DNA of 64,000 nucleotides, taken from Nematostella vectensis. Taxonomy: Eukaryota > Cnidaria > Anthozoa > Actiniaria > Edwardsiidae. Of the stretch, positions 37,114 to 49,389 are shown piece after piece; position 1 is the stretch's first letter, and each line of letters opens with the position of its first letter. The DNA lies in contig NC_064040.1 of NCBI RefSeq assembly GCF_932526225.1, forward strand, positions 2,509,894-2,573,893, read 5' to 3'. The translations under genes and the position numbers were made by a program. A model generated the notes under the pieces. It was not told the DNA's origin. It did not search any database and saw only the letters and a list, made by a program, of their open reading frames with translations.

Positions 37114-40100
37114 ATGTCGGGCATGGACGAGAAAGGTGAGTCATTAAATGTAAGAAAAGGTTGATAGCGGTTCGAGTTACTTGTTCGGTTCTGTTCTCAT
37201 ATCACTTGGTACGCCATGGAAACGACGTACCAGGTCATGGAATATATCACGTGACCAATTCTAACAATGATCTGATTGGTTCTAAACAAATATAAGTAAA
37301 TGTGTTTTTTATGATTTTTTTTAAATTCTAGCAGTAATATGATGGATTCTCAGTTATTATTCATGTTTTTCGCTAAAAATAAATCTAGTAGTAATACGAT
37401 TGGACACCAGTTATTATTCATGATTATCATATGAAGTGTTCTATAAGCAGTACTATAGGATTATTATTATTATTATTATTTATGTATAACATCACGTGAC
37501 CAATTCTAGCAGTAATATGATTTGTTCATTTATCATTCATAGATATCAGGTAAAGTATTCTAACAGTCTAAAAACAATATGAGTGTTTCATAGCATTTAT
37601 CGGTGTTTATTGCCTCAAATATTTTAGCAGCATGTATATTTTCAGTTTTATGCTGTTTGAAAGCCATGCTGCATATTTTCAAACTGCAAGCGGGGTTTGC
37701 ATAATTTCCCCTTTGTGATAAACCATTGGCGCCATACATAGAACTCCGATTTATTATTTCATTAAAGAAATGTTTGCTGCTGTTGCCTCTGAAGTAATTT
37801 GTTTATTTTTTTTTTCTATTTCAGAAGTCATAGTTAAGGAAATGGTAAGTTTTCTTAATTCGTTGTGTTCTGATGTGCTGTGCTTTGGTCTGATTTGTGT
37901 TTCCATGTGAGAAAATATACACGTTCACTAACCTATCTTCGCTTGTTATATCCACAGGACGAGGTTTTTGAAAAGTAAGTATTTTTATACATTCATACAT
38001 TCTTGCAGCATACTAATACTTAATCCAGAAAAATAAGATTGACTACATTATCACGCACTATCTACGCGAAAATTGAGTGAGCACTTCAAGTATGAGACTA
38101 GCACGCTATTCCTTCGGTCCCGACAAGACCTTGACTGGATTTAACCAACTCGCGTGATTTTTTAGGGAAACTGACTTAGAAGTTGAAAATAAGGAGCAGC
38201 AGGAAAAATGGAAAGAAATGGACGATGGTGGTACCATGGATTACCTCGTGCCCGACAACGATGCAGCAATGGGAGTCCATGCGCCCGATAACCAGGCTGA
38301 TATGGAAACCACAACACCCGAAGAGAATGGCGAGCTCACCGTTGCAGCTCCAAAAGATGAGTCTGAGCTAACAACTGTTGGAGCTCATAAAGACGAGTCT
38401 GAGCTAACAACTGTTGGAGCTCATAAAGACGAGTCTGAGCTAACAACTGTTGCAGCTCATAAAGACGAGTCTGAGCTAACAACTGTTGGAGCTCATAAAG
38501 ACGAGTCTGAGCGTACTGTTGGAGCTCATAAAGACGAGTCTGAGCTAACAACTGTTGGAGCTCATAAAGACGAGTCTGAGCGTACTGTTGCTGCAGCTAA
38601 AGATGACTGTGACTTCAGTGTTGCAGCATCCGAGCTGACCGCCGCCGTCCACGATAAAGAGGATATGCAGGTTAGCATTTGAGCATTATATCAGGCTTTT
38701 AGAAAATGACTGCAACACTCTCACATGAATCTTGCATCTCCCCTCCCCCTCAGGAAGCGGTGTCTTTCAATTCTATTAAGAAGCAACAATTCCCATCCTC
38801 GTGTAAGCGCGTTCAATTGATTGCTATTTTCCTGTATTCAGGGTGTCGTTGCCTCTTTCAAAGCAGAGTTATCCCGGTAAGCGAACATGATCTGCAAATT
38901 CTACTCAATATTTTACTTAAACTCGCTGGATCCGAGCAATCTAGATAGATCTAGTTGCATTCTGTCTTTTATCTTCACAGACTTGAGGAGAAGAATGCCC
39001 AGCTCATCACCGCCAACGTAAGTTCATTTATAAAGGCTACTTTTATTCCTGTTGTATCAGTAGCGGATCTAGGGGGAGGGTTTAGGGGGTTTAAACCCCC
39101 TTTTTCGTCCGGCATGAAGGCATATGTAACAAAAATAATAATTACCCCCTTTCTCTTTGTCACTCAGCCAACTTCCCCTGAAGCGAAACGCTAGGTCCGC
39201 CTCTATTGTTTATAACGACTGAGTTAAAAAATTAATCGTTGGTGTTACGATGCTATTGATTATCGTTGATGTTACGATGCTATTGATTATCGTTGATGTT
39301 ACGATGCTATTGATTATCTTTGATGTTACGATGCTATTGATTATCGTTGATGTTACGATGCTATTGATTATCGTTGATGTTACGATGCTATTGATTACCG
39401 TTGATGTTACGATGCTATTGATTATCGTTGATGTTACGATGCTATTGATTATCGTTGATGTTACGATGCTATTGATTATCGTTGATGTTACGATGCTATT
39501 GATTATCGTTGATGTTACGATGCTATTGATTATCGTTGATGTTACGATGCTATTGATTATCGTTGATGTTACGATGCTATTGATTATCTTTGATGTTACG
39601 ATGCTATTGATTATCGTTGATGTTACGATGCTATTGATTATCGTTGATGTTACGATGCTATTGATTACCGTTGATGTTACGATGCTATTGATTATCGTTG
39701 ATGTTACGATGCTATTGATTATCGTTGATGTTACGATGCTATTGATTATCGTTGATGTTACGATGCTATTGATTATCGTTGATGTTACGATGCTATTGAT
39801 TATCGTTGATGTTACGATGCTATTGATAATCGTTGATGTTACGATGCTATTGATTATCGTGGTGGTGGTGACAAAGGAGGTGGAAGTGGTAATGGTGGTT
39901 GTCGTGTTGGTGATTGATAATGATGATGGTGGTGGTGGTTGTGGTGGTGGTGATGATGGTGGTGGTGGTGGTGGTGGTGGTGATGATGGTGGTGGTGGTG
40001 GTGATGGTGGTGGTGGTGATGGTGGTGGTGGTGATGGTGGTGGTGGTGGTGGTGGTGATGGTGGTGGTGGTGGTGATGATGGTGGTGGTGGTGGTGGTGA

Positions 40101-43100
40101 TGGTGGTTGTCGTGTTGGTGATTAATAATGATGATGGTGGTGATGATGGTGGTGGTGGTGGTTGTAGTGGTGATGATGGTGGTGGTGGTGGTGATGGTGG
40201 TGATGGTGGTGGTGGTGGTGGTGGTGGTGGTGGTGATGGTGGTGATGGTGGTGATGGTGACGGTGATGGTGGTGATGGTGGTGGTGATGGGGGTGGTGGT
40301 GGTGGTGGTGGGGTTGCTGATGATGGTGGTGGTGGTGATGGTGGTGATGATGGTGGTAGTGGTGGTGGTGGTTGTGATGGTGTTGTTGTTGTTGGTGGTG
40401 GTGGTGATGGTGGTGGGGGTGGTGATGGTGGTGGTGATGATGGTGGTGGAAGTGGTAATGGTGGTTGTGGTGGTGGTGGTTGATAATGATGATGGTGATG
40501 ATTGTAATGGTGGTGATAAGAGAATGATAGTGATCTTGATAATGACAATTTCGAGAATAATGATAATGATACTGATACTGATTTACTTTTGAAAACATTT
40601 TTTCTCATATACAGAAAGAGCTCCAAGACAACGTCACCCGGTACGTCCAACTTGCAATATTTAAAGCTCCACCCACGAGAATACGATCACCACATTTGTG
40701 CTTTACGTTCAAAGAAATGTATAGAGCTTTTTTATATGTGTACGAGAGTAAGTTGTAAACAAATGATCTATTAGTAAAAAAAGTTACACTTGAATTTTCC
40801 TTCAACAGTCTGCAGACCAGCCTCGAGACAATCCAGAGTGATGCTGTGAGTATGATGTCATGTGATCTGGCAAGCACTCTTGATGTAGACGATATTCGTT
40901 TTCGACGTATTGATAGAGAACATCTCCAAAGCCGCAAAATATTAGTAACCCAAATAGAGTTAAAAGGGTAGAGTTTCTTTGAAGGTACCGAGTGTCCTTT
41001 GGCGGTGCCTGCACGTAACCCGTAACATAATACAAAACATGGTACTAATTGAGTCACATTTATGACGAGTCACACAACGGGAAAAATAACGAGTTACATA
41101 ACGATTCACACGAAGAGTCGCATGACGAGTGACGGGTTACATTACGAGTCACGTAACTGGTCATATTTCGAGTTACATATCGATAACATTTTGTGTGACA
41201 TTACGGGTCACATAACGAGTAACATGACGAGTCACATTCACATAGCGAGTAACATAACGAGTCACATGACGAGTAACATAACGGATGAAATTTCATGTGA
41301 CATTACGGGTCACATAACGAGTAACATAACGGATGAAATTTCATGTGACATTACGGGTCACATAACTGGTAACGTAAAGGATGACATAAAATCTAGAGAT
41401 GTATGGTGAACTTGTCTTTCATGAATTTTGTTTTGCGCGCACCCGTATCGCTACCAACTTTGGAAAGACTATGAAAAGAGGCACATGATTAATCCCTCCT
41501 ATTATATCAAGTCTGATTGGGATACTTTTCCGTGCATATTGTTGACCAAAAATAATTTTTTGTGTCTTCTAGGCTTCGCGTTTGCAGTCAGCTCAGCTGT
41601 AAGTTTTTCTTTTTTTCAAAATTCTGCCTGGTTTTTAAGGTGATTCTCGATTTCGAATCCACAAAGCAATCCCTGCCATCTTGACATTGTCCGCGCTATT
41701 TCTAGGTCTCTGAGAAAATATCGCGGTTACAATCATGAGCTGTGGAACAACGATGTTGGTCAGGTACAGTAGGCTGCTGTGTGTTACCTGTTATGTGACT
41801 CGTTAAATTACTCGTTATGTGACCTGTTTTGTCGTTATGTTACTCGTTATGTCACTCGTTACGTGACTCGTTAAGTTACTCGTTATGTCACTCGTTATAT
41901 CACTCGTTAAGTCACTCGTTATGTCACTCGTTATATCACTCGTTAAGTCACTCGTTACGTGACTCGTTAAGTTACTCGTTATGTCACTCGTTACGTGACT
42001 CGTTAAGTTACTCGTTATGTCACTCGTTATATCACTCGTTATGTGACCCGTTATGTCGCTCGTTATGTGACCCGTTATGTCACTCGTTATGTGACCCGTT
42101 ATGTCACTCGTTATGTGACTAGTTATGTGACTCGTTTTGTTACTCGTTATGTGACTCGTAATGTGACTCTAATGTTCTTGTTGTATTGTATACAATAAGG
42201 GCCGCTATTGTTGTTTCTGCTGCTTGCTGATCTTGTTGTGTTGACCCGTTATGTCACTCGTTATTTGACTCGTTATGTTACTCGTTATTTGACTCGTTGT
42301 GTTGACCCGTTATGTCACTCGTTATTTGACTCGTTATGTTACTCGTTATGTGACCCGTTATGTCACTCGTTTTTTGACCCGTTGTTTGACTCGTTATGTT
42401 ACTCGTTATATGTCTCGTTATGTCACTCGTTATGTCACCCGTTATGTCACTCGTTATGTCACTCGTTATGTTACTCGTTATGTCACTCGTTATTTGACTC
42501 GTTATGTTACTCGTTATGTCACTCGTTATGTGATTCGTTATGTTACTGGTTATATGACTTGTTATGTCACTCGCTATGTTACTCGTCATATTACTCGTTA
42601 TATAACTCTAATGTTCTTATTGTATTGCATACAACACAGGCAGTTTTTGTTGTTTCTGCTGCTTGCTGATCTTGTTGTATTGTTATTGTTGCTGCCAACG
42701 TGATCCTGTCATTTTTTTATCGTTTGTTGTTTTCCTGTGATTTTTCTTTTGTTTGTTTGTCAAAATCGTGTTTGTTGTTGATCCATTTTTATCATCAATC
42801 TTTTTGTTATCAGATTCGCGAGAACGAGCAAGCAAGGGAAAAGATCAAGTGAGTTGTGTGACCCTATGGAAACACCCTTCAAAATGATGTAACGCCACCT
42901 TAATGTTTAAATCGTTATCTTAGATAGAGTCCAAAAATAAGGGCTTTGCGCAACTCGCGACTACTCAACACGTGACTTCTTCTATTAATCACGTGACTTC
43001 TTCTACTCATAACGTGACATCTCTATTTTTCAGGGGGCTCGTGGCCCTCCAGGCTGAGAATGCGGCAAAGATCGCCGAGTAAGTATCGAACCTGGTCGCA

Positions 43101-44423
43101 CATGTCTTAGTATCAATATGTTGTCGAGATTACCTCGGGGTCTTACTAACATGTCTGATTTATTGCTTGCGTTCTTCTAGGCTCATGGACTCGACAAGCA
43201 AGCTCGCGGATGTAAATGTGAGTGGTTGGACATAATAGGTTATTAAAGTAACGAAATTATTTTCTTTGTTTGTGGTATCGTCACGAATTTCAAAAACATC
43301 TCGCAGGCCGACACATCGCAAATTAAAGTACCTATATTTTGCTTCTTTTCTTATAATCTATAAAACTTGCATTTCAGGCCGAGCTGGTTGAGGCTGCAAA
43401 CGCCAAGGACGAGTGAGTAATACACTATACATGTCTAACATGTACACATAGTACACTATACATGTCTAACATGTACACATAATACACTATATATGTTTAA
43501 CATGTACACAAAGTACACTATACATGTCTAACATGTACACATAATACACTATATATGTTTAACATGTACACAAAGTACACAATACACGTCTAACATGTAC
43601 ACATAGCACGCTATACATGTCTAAAATGTACACATAGTACACTATACATGTCTAACATGTACACATAGTACACTATACATGTCTAACATGTACACATAGT
43701 ACACTATACATGTCTAACATGTACACATAGTACACTATACATGTCTAAAATGTACACATAGTACACTATACATGTCTAACATGTACACATAGTACACTAT
43801 ACATGTCTAACATGTACACATAGTACGCTATACATGTCTAAAATGTACACATAGTACACTATACATGTCTAACATGTACACATAATACACTATATATGTT
43901 TAACATGTACACAAAGTACACAATACACGTCTAACATGTACACATAGTACACTATACATGTCTAAAATGTACACAAAGTACACTATACATGTCTAACATG
44001 TACACATAGTACACTATACATGTCTACATGTCTTAACGCATCGAGTATATAACACTGGTTCTGTGTCGACAGGGAAATCGAGATGCTGCGCGAACAGCTG
44101 GAGCACGCTGTGAGTATATTTTCAATCTATCGCACATTCGGTCCACCAATAACCTTTTCTAAGCAAATTACAAGCAAAACTGTTATGTAATCTACAGGCT
44201 GTCATAGCGCCCTCGACGGACTGAGGAGGCATCACAGTACATTCTTTTAAGTCTGTTTTCCTCACAATTTTGCGCAATAGTGCTCAAGTGTTAATGGGTT
44301 AATAGGTGTTTTTATTATCTGCAAATATTCTATTTCTATATTCATCTTTTTTTACAGAGGAAGAAGAAGCAGAGCCGCTGGCAAAGGATCAAGTCTCGCG
44401 TGCGCACTTTCTTCGGCCGTTAG
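37114..44423 (+). CDS. Micro-exon coiled-coil protein gene, copy 2 (complete, 15 exons)
   Basis: Exons: 37,114-37,135; 37,825-37,844; 37,958-37,974; 38,166-38,670; 38,842-38,876; 38,981-39,017; 40,615-40,640; 40,809-40,845; 41,573-41,598 (exon 9); 42,814-42,848; 43,034-43,078; 43,181-43,217; 43,378-43,412; 44,073-44,109; 44,358-44,423. Without exon 9 all phases agree and give 317 residues. Layout: short N-terminus (MSGMDEKEVIVKEMDEVFEK), acidic exon 4 with 11-12-residue repeats (about residues 78-162), heptad-like helical part (about 189-296), basic C-terminal tail (RKKKQSRWQRIKSRVRTFF). Exons 5-8 and 12-14 are 26, 35 or 37 bp and alternate phases 0/2. Exon 9 (26 bp, ASRLQSAQ) has good splice sites but shifts frame into exon 10 unless another 3n+1 exon follows; none was found. 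No signal peptide or membrane segment is visible. Probably cytoplasmic or nuclear; family not recognised. Confidence 0.78.
38340..38592 (+). repeat. 36/33-bp coding repeats in exon 4
   Basis: About seven units encoding GAHKDESELTTV (12 residues) or the shorter GAHKDESERTV (11 residues); the first reads AAPKDESELTTV. All length changes are multiples of three. The decayed exon-4 copies at 21,352 and 53,137 lack this expansion, so it arose or was kept only in the intact gene. The array is acidic and hydrophilic and probably disordered. Confidence 0.9.
39058..39208. mobile_element. hAT-like MITE in intron 6
   Basis: A 151-bp segment with left end CAGTAGCGGATCTAGGGGG and right end CTAGGTCCGCCTCTATTG, imperfect inverted repeats of the CAGTGGCGGATC type known from non-autonomous hAT elements. 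The interior includes a GTTTAAACCCCC stretch. The target duplication is unclear. It lies just after the exon-6 donor. Confidence 0.5.
39240..39858. repeat. 27-bp minisatellite in intron 6
   Basis: About 23 tandem units containing GATGCTATTGATTATCGTTG and ATGTTAC. Internal block duplication is seen: the order of rare variants (ATCTT, then ACCGT) occurs twice, about 270 bp apart. The 27-bp period makes a long open frame with a MLLIIVDVT repeat, which is not a gene because it sits between a donor and an acceptor of the coiled-coil gene. The first unit's counterpart lies left of the window. Confidence 0.95.
39859..40530. repeat. GGT/GAT trinucleotide microsatellite in intron 6
   Basis: About 670 bp of (GGT)n and (GAT)n mixtures directly abutting the 27-bp array. 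It has a strong G/T strand bias and gives spurious poly-Val, poly-Gly, poly-Pro and poly-His frames. Its end matches positions 1-60 of the window and so anchors the two 40-kb units to each other. Confidence 0.95.
41047..41385. repeat. 12-bp minisatellite, antisense orientation, upstream of exon 9 (copy 2)
   Basis: GAGTAACATAAC / GAGTCACATAAC-type units in intron 8, longer than in the first unit (about 340 versus 210 bp) and including a duplicated segment (GGATGAAATTTCATGTGAC twice, near 41,283 and 41,331). The orientation is opposite to the arrays after exon 9. Confidence 0.85.
41788..42608. repeat. 12-bp minisatellite, sense orientation, downstream of exon 9 (copy 2)
   Basis: Two blocks (41,788-42,172 and 42,240-42,608) of CGTTATGTCACT-type units, each followed by the spacer with a TTGTATTGTATACAA-like core. 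Block lengths differ from those in the first unit, showing ongoing turnover, while the inverted relation to the array before exon 9 is kept. Confidence 0.9.
43418..44035. repeat. 31-bp minisatellite in intron 13 (copy 2)
   Basis: About 20 units of the same 31-bp repeat as at 2758-3245, with more variant units (TATATATGTTTAAC, AATACACGTCTAAC). It includes a duplicated block in which the order of variants is repeated. Confidence 0.92.
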
Positions 44424-45303
44424 ACACCCGCGCCTTTACACTCATATCTTTTTTTACTTTTTTTTTGCACGATACAGTACTAAAACTCCTTTGAAGAAAC
44501 ACATCCATGAATCACATACGACAATACTTCTTGAATTGCTCATAAATATCATCGAACAATCACAAATGAGCTTCATTGCCCCTACAACATTGCCCACAGA
44601 ACTCGAAACGGAAAGTCATACTTATTATTATAGCTTTTTTTAGTTCTAACTTTGGCCGAGGAGATTGGCTACAGCTTGGTGGTTTTTATAAACCAAAAAT
44701 CCAAGCGATTATAATTCAGGCACTTTGAATAATATTACAAATTTCCCAAAAGTACACCAGCGCCCAGACAGGCGACAGTTTGGTATCTTGACCGTGACGA
44801 AAATCCAAACGATCCCGATTTGCATTTCTTTCTTTTTTTCAAAATATCCAATCTAATTCCACATAAACTCTCTTGCATTTAAACGCGACATCTTAGACTT
44901 ATGCGACTTTCCCGAAGAGTAATGTGAAGCAATGAATTATGTGATTAAATATCATAAATCTTTTTTATAGTTATATGTTTTTATATCTCAATTTTTGGCT
45001 AATAGGCTGATCAAATTGACCTGTTTCTTCGTCTAATTTAGTATTGTATCGTGCAGTCAATCTGGAATTATTGTAAATCCCTGTAAATATTTTTAAATTT
45101 TCATGACCAATAATATGGCGCAGCATGGGTGTCGTTAAGAGATGATATTCAACGTGACTAAGTTGAATACAAGACAATGCTACTTTTCTACTCTCAGGTC
45201 AAGGATAGGGCTTGAGATTTTGTAAATAAAATGGCAGCAATCCTAAACGTAACTGTCTCTTCTTGTCCTCGACAATATAAGTGAGAATCGGGAATCCCCA
45301 ACA
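44424..45303. other. 3' UTR/intergenic spacer, second unit
   Basis: Counterpart of 3641-4511 with scattered substitutions. AATAAA at 45,225-45,230 is retained. No gene is recognised. Confidence 0.5.
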
Positions 45304-48300
45304 CAAGGGGGAGATGGAACCAACCCAAGGGGGAGATGGACCCAACCCAAGGGGGAGATGGACCCAACCCAAGGGGGAGATAGACCCAACCCAAGGGGGA
45401 AATATACCAAACCCAAGGGGGAGATGGACCCAAGCCCAGGGGAAGATAGACCCAACCCAAGGGGGAGATAGACCTAACCCAAAGGGGAGATAGACCCAAA
45501 CTAAGGGGGAGATAGACCCAACCCAAGGAGGAGATAGACACAACCCAAGGGGGAGATGGACCCAACCCAAGGGGGAGATGGACCCAACCCAAGGGGGAGA
45601 TAGACCCAACCCAAGGGGGAGATGAACCCAACCCAAGAAGGAGATGGACCCAACCCAAGGGGGAGATAGACCCAACCCAAGGGGGAGATGGACCCAACCC
45701 AATTGGGAGATGGACCCAACCCAAGGGGGAGATGGACCCAACCCAAGGAGGAGATGGACCCAACCCGAGGGGAAGATGGACCCAACCCAAGGGTAAGATG
45801 GACCCAACCCAAGGGGGAGATGGACCCAACCCAAGGGGGAGATGGACCCAATCCAAGGGGGAGATGGACCCATCCCAAGTGGGAGATTGACCCAACCCAA
45901 GGGGGAGATGGACCCAACCCAAGGGGGAAATAGACCCAACCAAAGGAGGAGATGGAACCAACCCAAGTGGGAGATAGACCCAACCCAAGGGAGGATTGGA
46001 CCCAACCCAAGGGGGAGATAAACCCAACCCAAGGGGGAGATGTACCCAACCCAAGGGGGAGATGGACCCAACCCAAGGGGGAGATGGACCCAACCCAAGG
46101 GGGAGATAGACCCAAACCAAGGGGGGATTGGACCCAACCCAAGGGGGAGATAGACCCAACCCAAGGGTAAGATGGACCCAACCCAAGGGGGAGATGGACC
46201 CAACCCAAGGGGGAGATAGACCCAACCCAAGGGGGGATTGGACCCAACCCAAGGGGGAGATAGTCCCAACCCAAGGGTAAGATGGACCCAACCCAAGGGG
46301 GAGATGGACCCAACCCAGGGGGGGATTGAACCCAACCCAAGGGGGAGATAGACCCAACCCAAGGGGGAGATGGACCCAACCCAAGGGGGAGATGAACCCA
46401 ACCCGAGGGGGAGATGGACCCAAACCAAGGGGAAGATGGACCCAACCTAAGGGGGAGATGGACCTAACCCAAGGGGAAGATGGGTCCAACCCAAGGGGGA
46501 GATGGACCCAACCCAAGAGGGAGATAGACCCAATCCAAGGGGGGATTGGACCCAACCCAAGGGGGAGATGGACCCAACCCAAGGGGGAGATAGACCCAAC
46601 CCAAGGGGGGATTGGACCCAACCCAAGGGGGAGATAGACCCAACCCAAGGTTAAGATGGACCCAACCCAAGGGGGAGTTAGACCCAACCCAAGAGGGAGA
46701 TGGACCCAACCCAAGGGGGAGATAGACCCAACCCAAGAAAGAGATAGACCCAACCCAAGGGGAAGATAGACCCAACCCAAGGGGGAGATGGAACCAACCC
46801 AAGGGGGAGATGGACCTAACCCAAGGGGAAGATGGACCCAACCCAAGGGGGAGATGGACCCAACCCAAGGGGGAGATAGACCCAACCCAAGGGGGGATTG
46901 GACCCAACCCAAGGGGGGAGATAGACCCAACCCAAGGGTGAGATGGACCCAACCCAAGGGGGAGATAGATCCAACCCAAGGGGAAGATAGACCCAACTCA
47001 AGGGGGAGATAGACCTAACCCAAGGGGGAGATAGACCCAACCTAAGGGGGAGATAGACCCAACCCAAGGGGGAGATGGACCCAACCCAAGGGGGAGATGA
47101 ACCCAACCCGAGGGGGAGATGGACCCAACCCAAGGGTAAGATGGACCCAACCTAAGGGGGAGATGGACCTAACCCAAGGGGAAGATGGATCCAACCCAAG
47201 GGGGAGATGGACCCAACCCAAGAGGGAGATAGACCCAACCCAAGGGGGAGATGGACCCAACCCAAGGGGGGATTGTACCCAACCCAAGGGGGAGACAGAC
47301 CCAACCCAAGGGGGGATTGGACCCAACCCAAGGGGGAGATAGACCCAACCCAAGGTTAAGATGGACCCAACCCAAGGGGGAGATAGACCCAACCCAAGAG
47401 GGAGATGGACCCAACCCAAGGGGGAGATAGACCCAACCCAAGAGGGAGATAGACCCAACCCAAGGGGAAGATAGACCCAACCCAAGGGGGAGATGGAACC
47501 AACCCAAGGGGGAGATGGACCTAACCCAAGGGGAAGATGGACCCAACCCAAGGGGGAGATGGACCCAACCCAAGGGGGAGATAGACCCAACCCAAGGGGG
47601 GATTGGACCCAACCCAAGGGGGGAGATAGACCCAACCCAAGGGTAAGATGGACCCAACCCAAGGGGGAGATAGATCCAACCCAAGGGGGAGATAGACCCA
47701 AGCCAAGGGGAAGATAGACCCAACTCAAGGGGGAGATAGACCTAACCCAAAGGGGAGATAGACCCAACCCAAGGGGGAGATAGACCTAACCCAAGGGGGA
47801 GATGGACCCAACCTAAGGGGGAGATAGACCTAACCCAAGGGGGAGATGGACCCAACCTAAGGGGGAGATAGACCCAGCCCAAGGGGGGATTGGACCCAAC
47901 CCAAGGGGGGAGATAGACCCAACCCAAGGGTGAGATGGACCCAACCCAAGGGGGAGATAGATCCAACCCAAGGGGAAGATAGACCCAACTCAAGGGGGAG
48001 ATAGACCTAACCCAAGGGGGAGATAGACCCAACCTAAGGGGGAGATAGACCCAACCCAAGGGGGAGATGGACCCAACCCAAGGGGGAGATGAACCCAACC
48101 CGAGGGGGAGATGGACCCAACCCAAGGGTAAGATGGACCCAACCTAAGGGGGAGATGGACCTAACCCAAGGGGAAGATGGATCCAACCCAAGGGGGAGAT
48201 GGACCCAACCCAAGAGGGAGATAGACCCAACCCAAGGGGGAGATGGACCCAACCCAAGGGGGGATTGTACCCAACCCAAGGGGGAGACAGACCCAACCCA

Positions 48301-49225
48301 AGGGGGGATTGGACCCAACCCAAGGGGGAGATAGACCCAACCCAAGGTTAAGATGGACCCAACCCAAGGGGGAGATAGACCCAACCCAAGAGGGAGATGG
48401 ACCCAACCCAAGGGGGAGATAGACCCAACCCAAGAGGGAGATAGACCCAACCCAAGGGGAAGATAGACCCAACCCAAGGGGGAGATGGAACCAACCCAAG
48501 GGGGAGATGGACCTAACCCAAGGGGAAGATGGACCCAACCCAAGGGGGAGATGGACCCAACCCAAGGGGGAGATAGACCCAACCCAAGGGGGGATTGGAC
48601 CCAACCCAAGGGGGGAGATAGACCCAACCCAAGGGTAAGATGGACCCAACCCAAGGGGGAGATAGATCCAACCCAAGGGGGAGATAGACCCAAGCCAAGG
48701 GGAAGATAGACCCAACTCAAGGGGGAGATAGACCTAACCCAAAGGGGAGATAGACCCAACCCAAGGGGGAGATAGACCTAACCCAAGGGGGAGATGGACC
48801 CAACCTAAGGGGGAGATAGACCCAACCCAAGGGGGAGATGGACCCAACCCAAAGGGGATATAGACCCAACCCAAGGGGGAGATGGACCCAACCCAAGGGG
48901 GAGATAGACCCAACCCAAGGGGGAGATGGACCCAACCCAAGGGGGGATTGTACCCAACCCAAGGGGGAGATAGACCCAACCCAAGGGAGATATGGACCCA
49001 ACCCAAGGGAGAGATAGACCCAACCCAAGGGGGAGATGGACCCAACCCAAGGGGGAGATAGACCCAACCCAAGGGGGAGATAGACCCAACCCAAGGGGGA
49101 GCTAGACCCAACCCAAGGGGGAGATGGACCCAACCCAAGGGGGAGATGGACCAAAGCAAAGGGGGAGGTGGACCCAACCCAAGAGGGGAAGATGGACCCA
49201 ATCCAAGGAAGACATGGACCCAACC
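45304..49225. repeat. 22-bp satellite array, short version (3.9 kb)
   Basis: About 178 copies of the same 22-bp unit as at 4512-17,405, with both borders at the same unique sequence. A higher-order block of about 992 bp is duplicated (46.8-47.8 and 47.8-48.8 kb) and its variants differ from those of the large array, so the two arrays have amplified separately since the units diverged. Open frames up to 600 codons here are repeat artefacts. Confidence 0.97.
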
Positions 49226-49244
49226 CGGCATTCCAGCACTTGTG

Positions 49245-49389
49245 AATTTCAGCAGCAGTAATATGATTGTTTATTATTCATGTTTTTTACTAGATAATTT
49301 CTCGTAGTAATATTATTGAACACCAGTTATTATTCATGTGAAGGACTCTAAAAACAGTATGATTGTTTTCTAGTGATCATCGGTGTTTA
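49245..49389 (+). pseudogene. Intron-1 remnant left of transposon, second unit
   Basis: Counterpart of 17,430-17,573, again ending in GGTGTTTA at the transposon border. It follows a CCAGCACTTGTGAATTTC stretch at the satellite edge that also occurs at 36,563-36,580, upstream of the intact gene. Confidence 0.55.

Noticed and set aside
39250-40598. Frames with MLLIIVDVT, poly-Val, poly-His and poly-Pro repeats
   Set aside because: They lie wholly within intron 6 of the coiled-coil gene and reflect the 27-bp and trinucleotide periods.
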